Below, in pieces: positions 1 to 8,667 of a stretch of DNA of 46,708 bases. The notes beneath the pieces are model-generated. The model did not search any database. It saw only the letters and a program-made list of their open reading frames with translations, and was not told the DNA's origin. Source of the DNA: Bacteroidota bacterium (GTDB taxonomy: Bacteria > Bacteroidota > Bacteroidia > UKL13-3); assembly GCA_027487625.1 (NCBI GenBank), contig JAIYDG010000685.1:1-46708 (forward strand). Reading direction: 5' to 3'. The position numbers were made by a program, and so were the translations under genes. Numbering within the stretch: position 1 is the first letter of the stretch; each line of letters begins with the position of its first letter.

Positions 1-147
1 CTATCATCACTGATAAAGTGCTTGCTATTTCATATCTTCAAAGAACTTTATTTTTATTACTAACTTTCGTTAGTCTTTCAAAATTTCAAATTTTAAATTC
101 CCTTCTCCTATCTCTTCTTCTCTTTATCTCTCTTCGTTAAGGGAGTG
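1..147 (-). promoter_or_regulatory. Probable rRNA operon leader, transcribed leftward
   Basis: Read on the minus strand, this stretch has GTTCTTTGA at 46-38, which resembles the boxA-like antitermination element found ahead of 16S genes in this phylum. Just upstream of it is a perfect hairpin at 59-74, with a 6-bp stem ACTAAC/GTTAGT and a GAAA tetraloop. It lies directly downstream of three strong promoter-like sites pointing the same way. I infer the 5' leader of a ribosomal RNA operon whose 16S gene lies beyond the left edge. No mature rRNA sequence is visible, so another stable-RNA operon is possible. Confidence 0.55.
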
Positions 148-177
148 CAAAGGTAAGTGTTATTTTTAAATTAACAA
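148..177 (-). promoter_or_regulatory. Stable-RNA promoter P1
   Basis: On the minus strand the -7 element is TACCTTTG (155-148) and a -33 TTG sits at 177-175, separated by exactly 19 bp. This matches the Bacteroidota promoter TTG-N17-23-TAnnTTTG. The bases after the -7 element are CACTCCCTTAA, a GC-rich discriminator shared with the other two upstream sites and with the tRNA-Val promoter. Confidence 0.65.
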
Positions 178-252
178 GAAATATTTTTATTTATTTTTTG
201 TAACTTAAATTTTCACAGAACAATCTTTAAACTCTTTCTCTTAAAGGGGTTG

Positions 253-282
253 CAAAGGTATGCAACTTTTTATTTAATGCAA
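253..282 (-). promoter_or_regulatory. Stable-RNA promoter P2
   Basis: The minus-strand -7 element is TACCTTTG (260-253) and the -33 TTG is at 282-280, with a 19-bp spacer. It is followed by CAACCCCTTTAA, the same GC-rich start region as P1 and P3. It is the middle of three tandem promoters spaced about 100 bp apart and firing left. Confidence 0.65.
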
Positions 283-350
283 GAAAAACTTTTTATTATT
301 TTTCTGTGATGTAAAAGAACTTATTGTTTTGCCCTACCGTTAAGGGGCTG

Positions 351-380
351 CAAAAGTAGAGACCTTTATCTTATTTGCAA
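351..380 (-). promoter_or_regulatory. Stable-RNA promoter P3
   Basis: The minus-strand -7 element is TACTTTTG (358-351) and the -33 TTTG ends at 378, with a 19-bp spacer. It is followed by CAGCCCCTTAACG. It is the most upstream of the three. The AT-rich 381-548 stretch to its right holds no gene I can recognise. Confidence 0.6.
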
Positions 381-548
381 ATCTAATATCAATCTTTCTT
401 GTAAATACACTGTAAATGAAGGACAAAAATTTAAAACTCATCAATATTATATCAATGAAACACCCAGTAAATTCATACTTTCATCATAAAGATTAATTAT
501 TCAAATGAAAAAAATATTCTCACTTACATATATATAATAATGCTTCGC

Positions 549-579
549 TTTGTTTGAACTCTTTAGTCTTATACATTTG
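549..579 (+). promoter_or_regulatory. Promoter of the paaN-type gene
   Basis: TTTG (549-552), a 19-bp spacer and TACATTTG (572-579) reproduce the phylum consensus. The ATG at 597 follows 17 bp later, so the 5' leader would be only about 10 nt. Confidence 0.6.
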
Positions 580-596
580 TTCTTTTATTTTATACT

Positions 597-2243
597 ATGA
601 ACCTATTTCAAAAACATGAGTCATTGCTTCACCAAGCAGTAAAAGCTTTATCTGAAAGAAAATACTTTACTCCATATCCGGAGAATCCCAAGGCTTATCC
701 AGAAGATGCAGATGCTAATGCAAAAGCATGGATAAGTGAAACGATGAACAATAATTTTGCTGGATTAATCCAAAACGCTTCAGAATTTATTGGTGAAGAG
801 GTTTCTCCTTTTCTTCAAGTAGGTATTGGCGTGCGATATCCTAAGCTATCCGTTAATGATTTAATATCTAATGGAGAACTGGCTCAAAAGTCATGGGCAA
901 AAACAAGTATTGAAGAAAGAACGGGTTTATTAATTGAATCACTTGAAAGAGTTAAAGCTCGTTTCTTTGATATTGCTTATGCTACAATGCATACAACTGG
1001 ACAATCTTATATGATGAGTTTTCAAGCTTCAGGTCCACATGCAAACGACCGTGCTTTGGAAGCAATTGCTATGGGTTATGCTGAACTAACAAGATTTGTT
1101 CATGAAACAGATTGGGTTAAATCGATGGGTAAATTTGATTTAACTATTAAAAAGAACTTTAAACCTATGCCAAAAGGATTGGGTTTAGTTATTGGCTGTT
1201 CTACTTTCCCTGTTTGGAATACTGTTCCTGGTTTATATGCTTGTTTAATTAGTGGTAGTGCTTGTATTGTAAAACCACATGCTAAATCTGTATTACCTAT
1301 TGCTATTGTTATTTCTGAATTGCAACAAGTACTAAAACAACAAGGTTTTGATAGCAACACTGTTCAAATGGCTATAGATTCAATTCAAACTCCAATTACT
1401 AAAGAACTGGCAGAACATCCTTCAATCAAACAAGTTGATTTTACAGGTAACTCTGAATTTGGAAACTATATTGAATCATTACCTAAAACAACTATTAGTG
1501 AAAAAGCAGGGGTTAATTCTATTATCTTAGACTCTGTTGCCGACTTAAAAGCTGTTGCAGGAAATATTGCATTTTCAGCATCTTTATATAGTGGTCAAAT
1601 GTGTACAGCTCCTCAAAACATTTTTATATCAGAAGAGGGTGTTCAAACATCAGAAGGCAAGCTTAGTTTTGATGAAACAGTAGAAGCTATTAAAGCCGGA
1701 TTCAATGGCTTAATAGATCATCCAAAAGCAGGCCCAGGTACACTTGGTGCTATTCAGGCAGAAGCTACATTTAAAAGAGTTAGTGATTTAAATGCTTCAA
1801 ATCATAAAAAGATTGTTGATTCAAAATCTATTTTAAATGAAGAATTCAAAGATGCGAGAATAGCAAGTCCTGTAGTTATTGAATTAGACGAAAACGATTC
1901 AAACTTATATAATAATGAATGTTTTGGTCCAGTTGTTTTTATCATCAAAACAAAAAACTTAAATGATTCAATTCAAAAGGCAGTGGCTTTAGCTTCTCAA
2001 AAAGGAGCTTTAACTTGCGGAGCTTATACTACTAATGAAACATCAAGAAATTTAATTGAAGATGCAATGAATGAAATATATGTACCGGTTTCATTTAACT
2101 TTACAGGAGCTGGCTTCATCAATTCACATGCTGCATTTAGCGATTTTCATTTAACAGGTGGCAATGCCGCGGGTAATGCTAGTTTTACAAATGCTGACTT
2201 TATAAATAGAAGAATAGTTTGGGTTGGTAACAGATATATGTAA
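597..2243 (+). CDS. paaN: PaaN-type aldehyde dehydrogenase (phenylacetate degradation)
   Basis: An NAD(P)-dependent aldehyde dehydrogenase of 548 residues. It resembles the stand-alone PaaN proteins linked to the ring-cleavage/aldehyde step of phenylacetyl-CoA catabolism. The ALDH fold spans roughly residues 90-520. The nucleophile is Cys336 in SGQMCTAP, the general-base region is around Glu302 (SEKAGVNS), and there is an FTGN motif near 282. The N-terminal 90 residues are the extra segment typical of PaaN and not of ordinary ALDHs. The hydratase domain of E. coli PaaZ (about 680 residues) is absent. It has its own promoter and converges on the next gene, sharing a terminator. No other paa gene is visible here, so the substrate is inferred from family resemblance only. 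The first ATG is used. Confidence 0.85.
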   Translation: MNLFQKHESLLHQAVKALSERKYFTPYPENPKAYPEDADANAKAWISETMNNNFAGLIQNASEFIGEEVSPFLQVGIGVRYPKLSVNDLISNGELAQKSWAKTSIEERTGLLIESLERVKARFFDIAYATMHTTGQSYMMSFQASGPHANDRALEAIAMGYAELTRFVHETDWVKSMGKFDLTIKKNFKPMPKGLGLVIGCSTFPVWNTVPGLYACLISGSACIVKPHAKSVLPIAIVISELQQVLKQQGFDSNTVQMAIDSIQTPITKELAEHPSIKQVDFTGNSEFGNYIESLPKTTISEKAGVNSIILDSVADLKAVAGNIAFSASLYSGQMCTAPQNIFISEEGVQTSEGKLSFDETVEAIKAGFNGLIDHPKAGPGTLGAIQAEATFKRVSDLNASNHKKIVDSKSILNEEFKDARIASPVVIELDENDSNLYNNECFGPVVFIIKTKNLNDSIQKAVALASQKGALTCGAYTTNETSRNLIEDAMNEIYVPVSFNFTGAGFINSHAAFSDFHLTGGNAAGNASFTNADFINRRIVWVGNRYM

Positions 2244-2268
2244 GTGTAATAATCACTTATTAATGTAT

Positions 2269-2307
2269 AAAAAAAGGAGGTTTGTTTTAAAACGAACCTC
2301 CTTTTTT
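2269..2307. terminator. Bidirectional terminator
   Basis: A 13-bp stem (GGAGGTTTGTTTT paired with AAAACGAACCTCC, one G-U pair) is flanked by A-runs on the left and T-runs on the right. It therefore works in both directions, between the convergent genes ending at 2243 and 2309. Confidence 0.85.
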
Positions 2308-2308
2308 A

Positions 2309-4054
2309 TTATCTGTTTACCATATCAAAGGCCTCATCAGGAATATCTGCTACTTTAACCAATAAAAAGCCATCTAATGCATCATTGAATTTTGGATCAA
2401 CATTAAAGGCAATGATTTTAGCATTTAGTTTCAGGTATTTCTTCACCAAAACTGGCACTTTTAATTTTTGTGCACCTTCAATATCACCAATAAAATTATC
2501 CAAAAGTTTCAAATCCCCACTGTGTTTGAGCATAAGCATTCCTTTGCCATCAGTTTTAGCTTGATAGTGAAATCCTTTTCTTGGCTCTACACATTTAGCT
2601 AATTGGGTATCCCAATGATTATGTCTAATATAAGCAACCAATAAATCTTTGCTTAAGGTAGAAAAACTATTACTAATACTTACAGGGCCAATCATATATT
2701 TAAATCTTTCAGGATTTGCTTTAATATACAAATTGATACCTTTCCATAATAACATTAATGGAGCCGGCTTTCTTTGGTATTCTTCTCTTACAAAAGACCT
2801 ACCCATTTCAATTGATTGGAACAATATTGGATATAATTTTCTATCAATTTTAAAAAGTTCATTGAGATAAAATCCTTTTACACCAAACTTCTTAAACATT
2901 TTATCTCCCTCCCCTATTCGGTATGCTCCTACAATCTTTTCATTTACTTTATCCCAGATAAATAAATGTTTGTAATATGAATCATAGGAATCTGAATCAA
3001 AGCTTCTGTTCGTTCCTTCACCGATTGCTCTGAAAGTAATTTCTCTTAATCGCGATATTTCTCTAAGAATAGCTGGGATTCTTTGAGCCGATTCAATGTA
3101 AATACTATATGTATCATAATCTAAAAGTTTATTTGCAGGTTGAATCGATTCAATATCTTTCTTAATTTCAGATAATGGTGTTTCACTAATGATATCTTGA
3201 GGCTTCTTTAATCTGGTTAAGGTATTTCGAACTAAATTTTCTTTAGGCATTGAAGCACCTAAAGCATAAGTTTTAGCTCTAACATAATTCAATAAATCTT
3301 TACTACTATATTCAGCAACCTCTTTATAAGGAATTGGCTTGCCTATCCTTAATTTTATCGTTTGCTTTTTATTAAACATTTCGGAGGGTAGTTTGATAGT
3401 TCTTAAATTAGGATGTAATAATCCCAATAAATTAAAGGCAACACTATTATGACCTGAAAAATAAACTGGAACGATTTTAACACCCGCTTTTGAAAGAATT
3501 CTACCCACAACAGGTTCCCACTCCTTATCAGAAATTTTAAGGTTATTTAGTTTTAAAGCACTTACTTCTCCTGCAGGGAAAATTCCTAATGGACTTTCTT
3601 TTAAATGCTCCAAAAGTTGTTTAACTCCGGAAATATTCATCCCTTTATCACCTATATTTTCAAAAGGATTTACTGGGATGATATAATCTTTCACTGGTGT
3701 AATTTGTTGCAATAAATAATTAGCAACAATTTTGAAATCGGGTCTGATTTTAGAGATTAATGAAACTAAAATAATCCCATCAATTCCTCCATATGGATGA
3801 TTAGCTACTAAAATAAAAGGGCCTTTTTTAGGAATATTATCTAAATCATCATTACTTACTTCATAATCTACACCAAACTGCTTTAGTACTTCGTTCGCAA
3901 AATCTATACCTACTTCACCTGAAGATTGATCATAAATATCATTAACTTTTTCTAGTTTAAGCAGCTTCATTAAGGCCGGAGCTAAAATATCCAGCTTCAA
4001 CTTCTCTAATTTTAGTGCTTTTGAGAAATCATCTTTTTCTATCAGTTTTGGCAT
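2309..4054 (-). CDS. Fused lysophospholipid-type acyltransferase / GNAT N-acyltransferase (OlsF-like)
   Basis: A 581-residue protein made of two acyltransferases. Residues 1-265 are a PlsC-type O-acyltransferase. Its block I is NHPYGGIDG (His86, Asp92, an H-x5-D variant of H-x4-D) and block III is FPAGE (159-163). Residues 310-500 resemble the OlsB/hemolysin type of GNAT N-acyltransferase, with FRAIGEGTNR at 341-350 followed by an acidic S/D/Y-rich stretch. This order matches OlsF, the single-polypeptide ornithine-lipid synthase described in Serratia and with homologues in Flavobacterium. Bacteroides instead uses separate GlsB and GlsA proteins for glycine lipids. I infer amino-acid-lipid synthesis at the inner membrane; whether the head group is ornithine or glycine cannot be read from sequence. 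It is the last gene of a minus-strand operon. Confidence 0.8.
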   Translation of the reverse strand: MPKLIEKDDFSKALKLEKLKLDILAPALMKLLKLEKVNDIYDQSSGEVGIDFANEVLKQFGVDYEVSNDDLDNIPKKGPFILVANHPYGGIDGIILVSLISKIRPDFKIVANYLLQQITPVKDYIIPVNPFENIGDKGMNISGVKQLLEHLKESPLGIFPAGEVSALKLNNLKISDKEWEPVVGRILSKAGVKIVPVYFSGHNSVAFNLLGLLHPNLRTIKLPSEMFNKKQTIKLRIGKPIPYKEVAEYSSKDLLNYVRAKTYALGASMPKENLVRNTLTRLKKPQDIISETPLSEIKKDIESIQPANKLLDYDTYSIYIESAQRIPAILREISRLREITFRAIGEGTNRSFDSDSYDSYYKHLFIWDKVNEKIVGAYRIGEGDKMFKKFGVKGFYLNELFKIDRKLYPILFQSIEMGRSFVREEYQRKPAPLMLLWKGINLYIKANPERFKYMIGPVSISNSFSTLSKDLLVAYIRHNHWDTQLAKCVEPRKGFHYQAKTDGKGMLMLKHSGDLKLLDNFIGDIEGAQKLKVPVLVKKYLKLNAKIIAFNVDPKFNDALDGFLLVKVADIPDEAFDMVNR

Positions 4055-4118
4055 CCCACAATATAAAAAAGAAATTATACATTATTTTTAATTTAACAAT
4101 CAATTAATATAGCTAATA

Positions 4119-4652
4119 TTAGTCCTCAGCTTTTTCAATGGCATCATTAATCATTTCTTCAACCATTTTCTTTTCTTTTTCAGTGAGTTTAGCATTTTCT
4201 TTTGCTTCCCTTTTTAACCTCTTGTAATAATCTCTTTTGTGCATTTCGACTGCTATCCAGGTAATATAATTTTTATCTTTCTTTACATAAGTTTTTTCAC
4301 CGATGGTTTTTACATCGTCTAATCTTTGATTTAAAACTTCTCTGGTTAATTGTTGAAAACGCTCTCCAAAATCACCTAAGTTATTTTCAATATTTCTTTC
4401 GTTTTGATATGATTCTGATACCATTTTTATATCAGTTTGTACTGCAGACGCTAGTCTTTGGTTTGCAACTAAACGGGCTTTACTTTTTGAAGTTTCTAAA
4501 TTCTGACTTTCGCCAGATGAAACGGCTCTGAAATATCTATTATTACTTTTATAAGATTTAGAATCAAATGGACCTTTCACTTCCACCATATCTTTAGGTT
4601 GGCTATTACATGCCATGAGTGCGAGTAAAGCAAAAACAATTAGATTTCTCAT
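4119..4652 (-). CDS. LPP20-like small lipoprotein
   Basis: A 177-residue lipoprotein. The first 14 residues are a short hydrophobic signal and the lipobox is LMAC, with Cys15 as the lipidated residue. The mature part contains a segment rich in A/R/L with SKARLVANQRLASAV near residues 57-71, typical of LPP20-type domains. It ends in a highly charged, probably helical tail. It lies 34 bp after the Nudix gene and 64 bp before the acyltransferase gene, so it is probably co-transcribed with both. The function is unknown; an envelope role is likely from the lipidation and from its neighbours. Confidence 0.65.
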   Translation of the reverse strand: MRNLIVFALLALMACNSQPKDMVEVKGPFDSKSYKSNNRYFRAVSSGESQNLETSKSKARLVANQRLASAVQTDIKMVSESYQNERNIENNLGDFGERFQQLTREVLNQRLDDVKTIGEKTYVKKDKNYITWIAVEMHKRDYYKRLKREAKENAKLTEKEKKMVEEMINDAIEKAED

Positions 4653-4686
4653 ATCGAATATTAATATTAAAACAATATAGAAAATT

Positions 4687-5157
4687 CTATGCCAATCTAC
4701 CTAATTCTCCATCTTTAATTTTTGAAATTAATAATTTATCAATTGGAAAACTGACTAAATCTTCAGTCAATTCACTAAAATCAACCCAAAAAAAGCGGAG
4801 ATATTCCTTTCTTCCTCCAATGTCAATTACAATTTCATTTTCCGGTAACACAATGTTCGTTTCAAAAGAGTTTAACAAATAATAAATTGCAATGAGTTGA
4901 TCTGTTTTACGAAAAGCACTTTGCTGAAAAAAATCTGTTGTATAAAGATGTCTTTTAACTAGAACATCTAAACCAGTTTCCTCTTTAAATTCCCTAATTA
5001 AACAATCGGCAGTTCCTTCTCCAAATTCTAAACCACCTCCTGGGAATTTAGTGAATTCTAATTCAGGCATACGCTCATGAACCAGCAGTACTTGATTTTG
5101 TTCATTAATTAACAAACCATAAACCCGAATTGTAAATCTATTTATTTCTGGATGCAT
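4687..5157 (-). CDS. Nudix hydrolase
   Basis: A 156-residue Nudix hydrolase. The whole Nudix box G-x5-E-x7-REUxEExGU is intact near residues 41-63, from GGLEFGE through REFKEETGL, so Mg2+-dependent cleavage of a nucleoside-diphosphate-linked substrate is expected. The substrate cannot be told; the N-terminus (IRVYGLLIN) resembles the ADP-ribose/NTP-type enzymes. The ATG overlaps the stop of the upstream barrel gene by one base (TAATG), which suggests translational coupling. Confidence 0.85.
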   Translation of the reverse strand: MHPEINRFTIRVYGLLINEQNQVLLVHERMPELEFTKFPGGGLEFGEGTADCLIREFKEETGLDVLVKRHLYTTDFFQQSAFRKTDQLIAIYYLLNSFETNIVLPENEIVIDIGGRKEYLRFFWVDFSELTEDLVSFPIDKLLISKIKDGELGRLA

Positions 5158-5945
5158 TATTCTAAAAATGAATAGTTGATACCAACATTAATCATCAATA
5201 AAAATGGATTAATTTTCCTATTACCCGAACTAATAGAAATAGGGTAAAAAGCTAATAATGGTTGAACAAAACCCCTTGTCTTTTTATCGATTTTAAAATC
5301 ACCTTTCATACCTAATTGAACCTGAAGTGAAAATCTTCTTGCATTAAACCCGGTTGAATCGAGCACAAATTTTTCATTACCGTCAATATAATAACCTGAA
5401 ATAGTTTCTGCAACCAGTTTGTGCTTAATTAAAGTATTCAAGGTGAGTCCGGTGCTAAATGAATAACGATACTTAAAATCTTTTGAACGACCTACCTGCA
5501 TATTCAATAACACTGGAATTTGTAAATATTGAAACTGATAATAATAATCCAATCGTTTTTCAGTATTTGAAAAATCTTCAACAATACCAGTTGCAATGCC
5601 TGGGTATGTATAATCTTTGAATCTTAAACTCTTTTGGGCTCTTTGAAAGCCAATATTTGCATAACCTAAACCAAATTGTAAATCTAATTCCTTTCCTAAT
5701 GTCTTATTAACCCAAGCATGAATTTGAAGGTTAGTTTTTAACACTTGATTTGAATTGGTGGAATCCAGATAATCAATCCAACGATTACCGCTTATTAATG
5801 AAATTGAAGCAGTAGGACTTACACTTATTCCAAATGAATATTCAGAATTACTTTGTGCATTTATAGAATTTGCATAAATAAAACCAAATACAAGCAAGGT
5901 TAAGAATTTGAATCCTTTATTCTGGTTCAAACTCAAGTTCATCAT
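5157..5945 (-). CDS. Outer-membrane beta-barrel protein (PorT-like fold)
   Basis: About 262 residues when started at the Met-Met of MMNLSLNQ. That start gives a clean Sec signal peptide ending in NSINAQ; the longer open frame would put 18 charged residues ahead of it. The rest is alternating polar/aromatic strands with turns, as in small porin-like barrels of the PorT/OMP_b-brl type in Bacteroidota. The start lies inside the 3' end of the AsmA-like gene (29-bp overlap), and the stop overlaps the Nudix ATG by one base. The specific role is unknown. Confidence 0.7.
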   Translation of the reverse strand: MMNLSLNQNKGFKFLTLLVFGFIYANSINAQSNSEYSFGISVSPTASISLISGNRWIDYLDSTNSNQVLKTNLQIHAWVNKTLGKELDLQFGLGYANIGFQRAQKSLRFKDYTYPGIATGIVEDFSNTEKRLDYYYQFQYLQIPVLLNMQVGRSKDFKYRYSFSTGLTLNTLIKHKLVAETISGYYIDGNEKFVLDSTGFNARRFSLQVQLGMKGDFKIDKKTRGFVQPLLAFYPISISSGNRKINPFLLMINVGINYSFLE

Positions 5946-8409
5946 TGTTTCCATCTTTCTTATTGCTTTGTTTGATTGTGGTATCTTTTGTAAAACCAAT
6001 TTCAGATTTTATAATTTCTTTAATAGTAGCTCCTTCTTTTTTTAGGTCGGCTGCTATTTTAGCTCTTACAGCCTTTTTATCATAAACAAACTTTAAGTTA
6101 TTGGCCGGACCTTTAATACTCAAAAATAAATTAACTTTTCCTGGGGCATCGGCTTCTTCTCCAAATTCATTTTCTGTTACCTTTCTCTTTTTATTTAATA
6201 GTTCAGATAAGGTTATTTTTAAATGATAATCTAAATAATTTTCAAAAGTATGGTTACCTGAAATACTTAAAGAAATAGCATTTGTTTTGATATCCATTTC
6301 GGGGATAATCATTTTCTCATTAACTATTTCAAGGGTATTTGACATTTCATTAAACTTCAAATTTTTCAAATCGTTTATATCTATAAATTTTGAAAGCGCG
6401 AATAAAGGTTGATAATTAATTAGTTGACCATTTTTCATGTTTAATTCTGCAACAGCCTTAAACTTTGGTTTTAGAAAATTAAATTTATCATCCCAAACCA
6501 TAAGCACTTTTGAATTACAGCTCAAAGTTCCATCAATATGTTCTGATTTAATAGCATCCTGAGCAAAATCATTGAACTCCTTTAGTAATTGTTTCACTTT
6601 AACATTTTGAAGTTTAGGCTCTGCTTCTAGAATAAAATTCTTTCCAGAAAAGTCGAATTTTCCATTAGTTTGAACCAAACCTCCCCATGCATTTAGTTTT
6701 AAATCAATAATATTTATTGAACCGTTTTTAATCTCCAAATCTGCTCTGAATGATTTGCCAATTAAATCTTGATATTTAAAAGATTCTGCATTAGCTTTTA
6801 AATGAATTAGAATTTCCTTGCCCGCGGTTTGATTTGATTCTGTAGATGAATTTGATGGTTCATAAATCATTAAATCTTGTGCATCTAAATAATTGGATTC
6901 CGATTTTAAATCGATTTCCAATATTTTACTTTTATTATCAGATAAAAATCCTGGCAAATACCCAATACCTTTTAAATCAGTTTTACCTATTTTTATTTCA
7001 AGATTTGAAATTTGAATATTTTCATCCTTTAAAACAAAGCTGATATTGTAATTCTGAATTGGCTTCGTAAAATCGTTTAATACAATTTCGTTACCTTTCA
7101 TTTCCATTTCAACAGTATTTTTAGAATTCATCCAATTCCAAACACCATTAACTTGCTCTGCATTTAGGAATAAGTTAAACTTTGCCATTCCATTGATACT
7201 TTTTATAGAACTAAGTTGAACTAATTTTTGAAATTCCATTAAATCAAAACCACCTTTCAATTTCGCATTCAATTTTGCGTTTTTAGAGAGTTCAATATCG
7301 ATAGCACCTCCCAAAGATTCTTCACCCAATTGAGCCTGTAGACCTTCAATTTTTAAATTACCTAATTGCTGTTCATCCTTTCCACTAATAAAATTACCTT
7401 TAAAATAGATATTTGATAATTTAATTCCATTAGCAGAATTTATTAATGATCCATTTTCAACTCCAAAATCCAAGTTCAATTTCGGTTTTGAATATTTAGA
7501 TTCTTTACCAAAATATTTACCGGTAAAATAAACAGACCCTTCACTTTTTAGGTCATTCATACTTTCTGGCAATTGAAAAGGGAATAAACTTAATAGATCT
7601 TGAATTTTAATTTTATCACCTTTAAAATTCAGGTTAAAATCAGTGAAAGTTTTTGCTTGTTTAATATTTCCACTTAGAAGTAAATTTAACATGCTTAATT
7701 TAACCTTAGCTTCTTTTATTGTATACAAACCATCGGAAGGCTTGGCCAAAAAATTTAAATCCAGAATTAAGGGTTTTTGATGAATTAATTCTAGTCCTGA
7801 AAGATTTATCGATTGAACAAAAGCATCAGCATATGTTTTCAATTCGAATTCTTTATCACTAAAATTCCCTGATAGACTTGTTTCTTTAAAAAAGACAGAA
7901 TAAAACTGATTGGGGTTTTCTTGTTTAAAACTAAGATATGAATTTTTAAGTTTAAGCAGGTTCAACTCAAACTTAAATGATGAAGGTTTAGATTTTGAAT
8001 CATTTTCGGATTTAAAAATATCATAGTTAGCTAATCCCTTATTATTTATATAAACATTAATGATTGCGGAATCAGCAATTAATGATTGAAGCAAATACTT
8101 CTTTTGCAAAACATCATAAAAATTAAAACCGAGGTATAGATTTTTAGCTTTAAAGAGTATAGAATCCTTTTGAATAGGATCTGCAATTGAAACCTGATTA
8201 AATGTTATACTTACCCGTGGAAAATCTGCAAATAGATTCAAATCAATTCTACCAGTTGAAATTTCACTCTTCAGTTGTTTATTAATTTCTTTAAGTGCAT
8301 AAGCTTTGAATTGATCAAGATTCTGATAAACATAGATTGCAAGACTAAAAAAGAGCAATACTAAGGCCATCAAAGTAATCAAAGAATATTTAAACCATTT
8401 ATTCATCAT
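5917..8409 (-). CDS. AsmA-family protein
   Basis: An 830-residue protein anchored by one N-terminal membrane helix (about residues 8-29). The helix is followed by an AsmA-like N-terminal segment (YALKEINKQL, then a repeated pattern of beta strands) and a long beta-rich body. The AsmA-like C-terminal part, with repeated GxxxF/L strands, is near 640-780. The tail is Asp/Glu/Lys-rich. AsmA-like proteins of this length are thought to bridge the periplasm and move phospholipids between membranes. It is the first gene of the operon that also holds the lipid acyltransferase, which fits a lipid-homeostasis theme. Met1 and Met2 are equally possible starts. Confidence 0.8.
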   Translation of the reverse strand: MMNKWFKYSLITLMALVLLFFSLAIYVYQNLDQFKAYALKEINKQLKSEISTGRIDLNLFADFPRVSITFNQVSIADPIQKDSILFKAKNLYLGFNFYDVLQKKYLLQSLIADSAIINVYINNKGLANYDIFKSENDSKSKPSSFKFELNLLKLKNSYLSFKQENPNQFYSVFFKETSLSGNFSDKEFELKTYADAFVQSINLSGLELIHQKPLILDLNFLAKPSDGLYTIKEAKVKLSMLNLLLSGNIKQAKTFTDFNLNFKGDKIKIQDLLSLFPFQLPESMNDLKSEGSVYFTGKYFGKESKYSKPKLNLDFGVENGSLINSANGIKLSNIYFKGNFISGKDEQQLGNLKIEGLQAQLGEESLGGAIDIELSKNAKLNAKLKGGFDLMEFQKLVQLSSIKSINGMAKFNLFLNAEQVNGVWNWMNSKNTVEMEMKGNEIVLNDFTKPIQNYNISFVLKDENIQISNLEIKIGKTDLKGIGYLPGFLSDNKSKILEIDLKSESNYLDAQDLMIYEPSNSSTESNQTAGKEILIHLKANAESFKYQDLIGKSFRADLEIKNGSINIIDLKLNAWGGLVQTNGKFDFSGKNFILEAEPKLQNVKVKQLLKEFNDFAQDAIKSEHIDGTLSCNSKVLMVWDDKFNFLKPKFKAVAELNMKNGQLINYQPLFALSKFIDINDLKNLKFNEMSNTLEIVNEKMIIPEMDIKTNAISLSISGNHTFENYLDYHLKITLSELLNKKRKVTENEFGEEADAPGKVNLFLSIKGPANNLKFVYDKKAVRAKIAADLKKEGATIKEIIKSEIGFTKDTTIKQSNKKDGNNDELEFEPE

Positions 8410-8513
8410 AAGTAAAAAACGAATTTCGGTTTAATTATTTCGCCCAAAAAGAATTCAAATTAACATAACATGAATAATGATGAAGATTTGTATTAAAATT
8501 AGAGCAAGGGCAT

Positions 8514-8545
8514 AAAAAAAACCTGATAAAATTTATCAGGTTTTT
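8514..8545 (-). terminator. Terminator of tRNA-Val
   Basis: On the minus strand, immediately after the tRNA, a hairpin ACCTGATAAA/TTTATCAGGT is followed by a run of T (the A-run at 8514-8520 on the plus strand). It is a classical intrinsic terminator. Confidence 0.85.
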
Positions 8546-8546
8546 G

Positions 8547-8621
8547 TGGAGGCACATGGATTCGAACCAAGGACCCTCTGCTTGTAAGGCAGATGCTCTG
8601 AACCAGCTGAGCTATGCCTCC
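8547..8621 (-). tRNA. tRNA-Val (anticodon UAC)
   Basis: The minus strand folds into a full cloverleaf. The acceptor is GGAGGCA/TGCCTCC, the D-arm is GCTC/GAGC, the anticodon stem is TCTGC/GCAGA with loop CTTACAA (anticodon TAC, reading GTA), and the T loop is TTCGAAT. The discriminator is A and the CCA end is not encoded. The T stem CTTGG/CCATG contains one T-T mismatch. It is a single gene with its own promoter and terminator. Confidence 0.95.
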
Positions 8622-8638
8622 CTTCCCTTAGGGGAGTG

Positions 8639-8667
8639 CAAAGATAGATAATGTTTCCAAAAAACAA
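8639..8667 (-). promoter_or_regulatory. Promoter of tRNA-Val
   Basis: The minus-strand -7 element is TATCTTTG (8646-8639) and the -33 TTG is at 8667-8665, with an 18-bp spacer. The start region CACTCCCCTAAGG is GC-rich and matches the discriminators of the three leftward promoters at 148-380. Confidence 0.65.

Noticed and set aside
1100-1360. Open frame of 86 codons opposite the paaN-type gene
   Set aside because: It covers conserved ALDH coding sequence and has no features of a real gene.
5946-5999. Longer start of the outer-membrane barrel gene
   Set aside because: It would add 18 charged residues ahead of a clean signal peptide and lies deeper in the AsmA-like gene.
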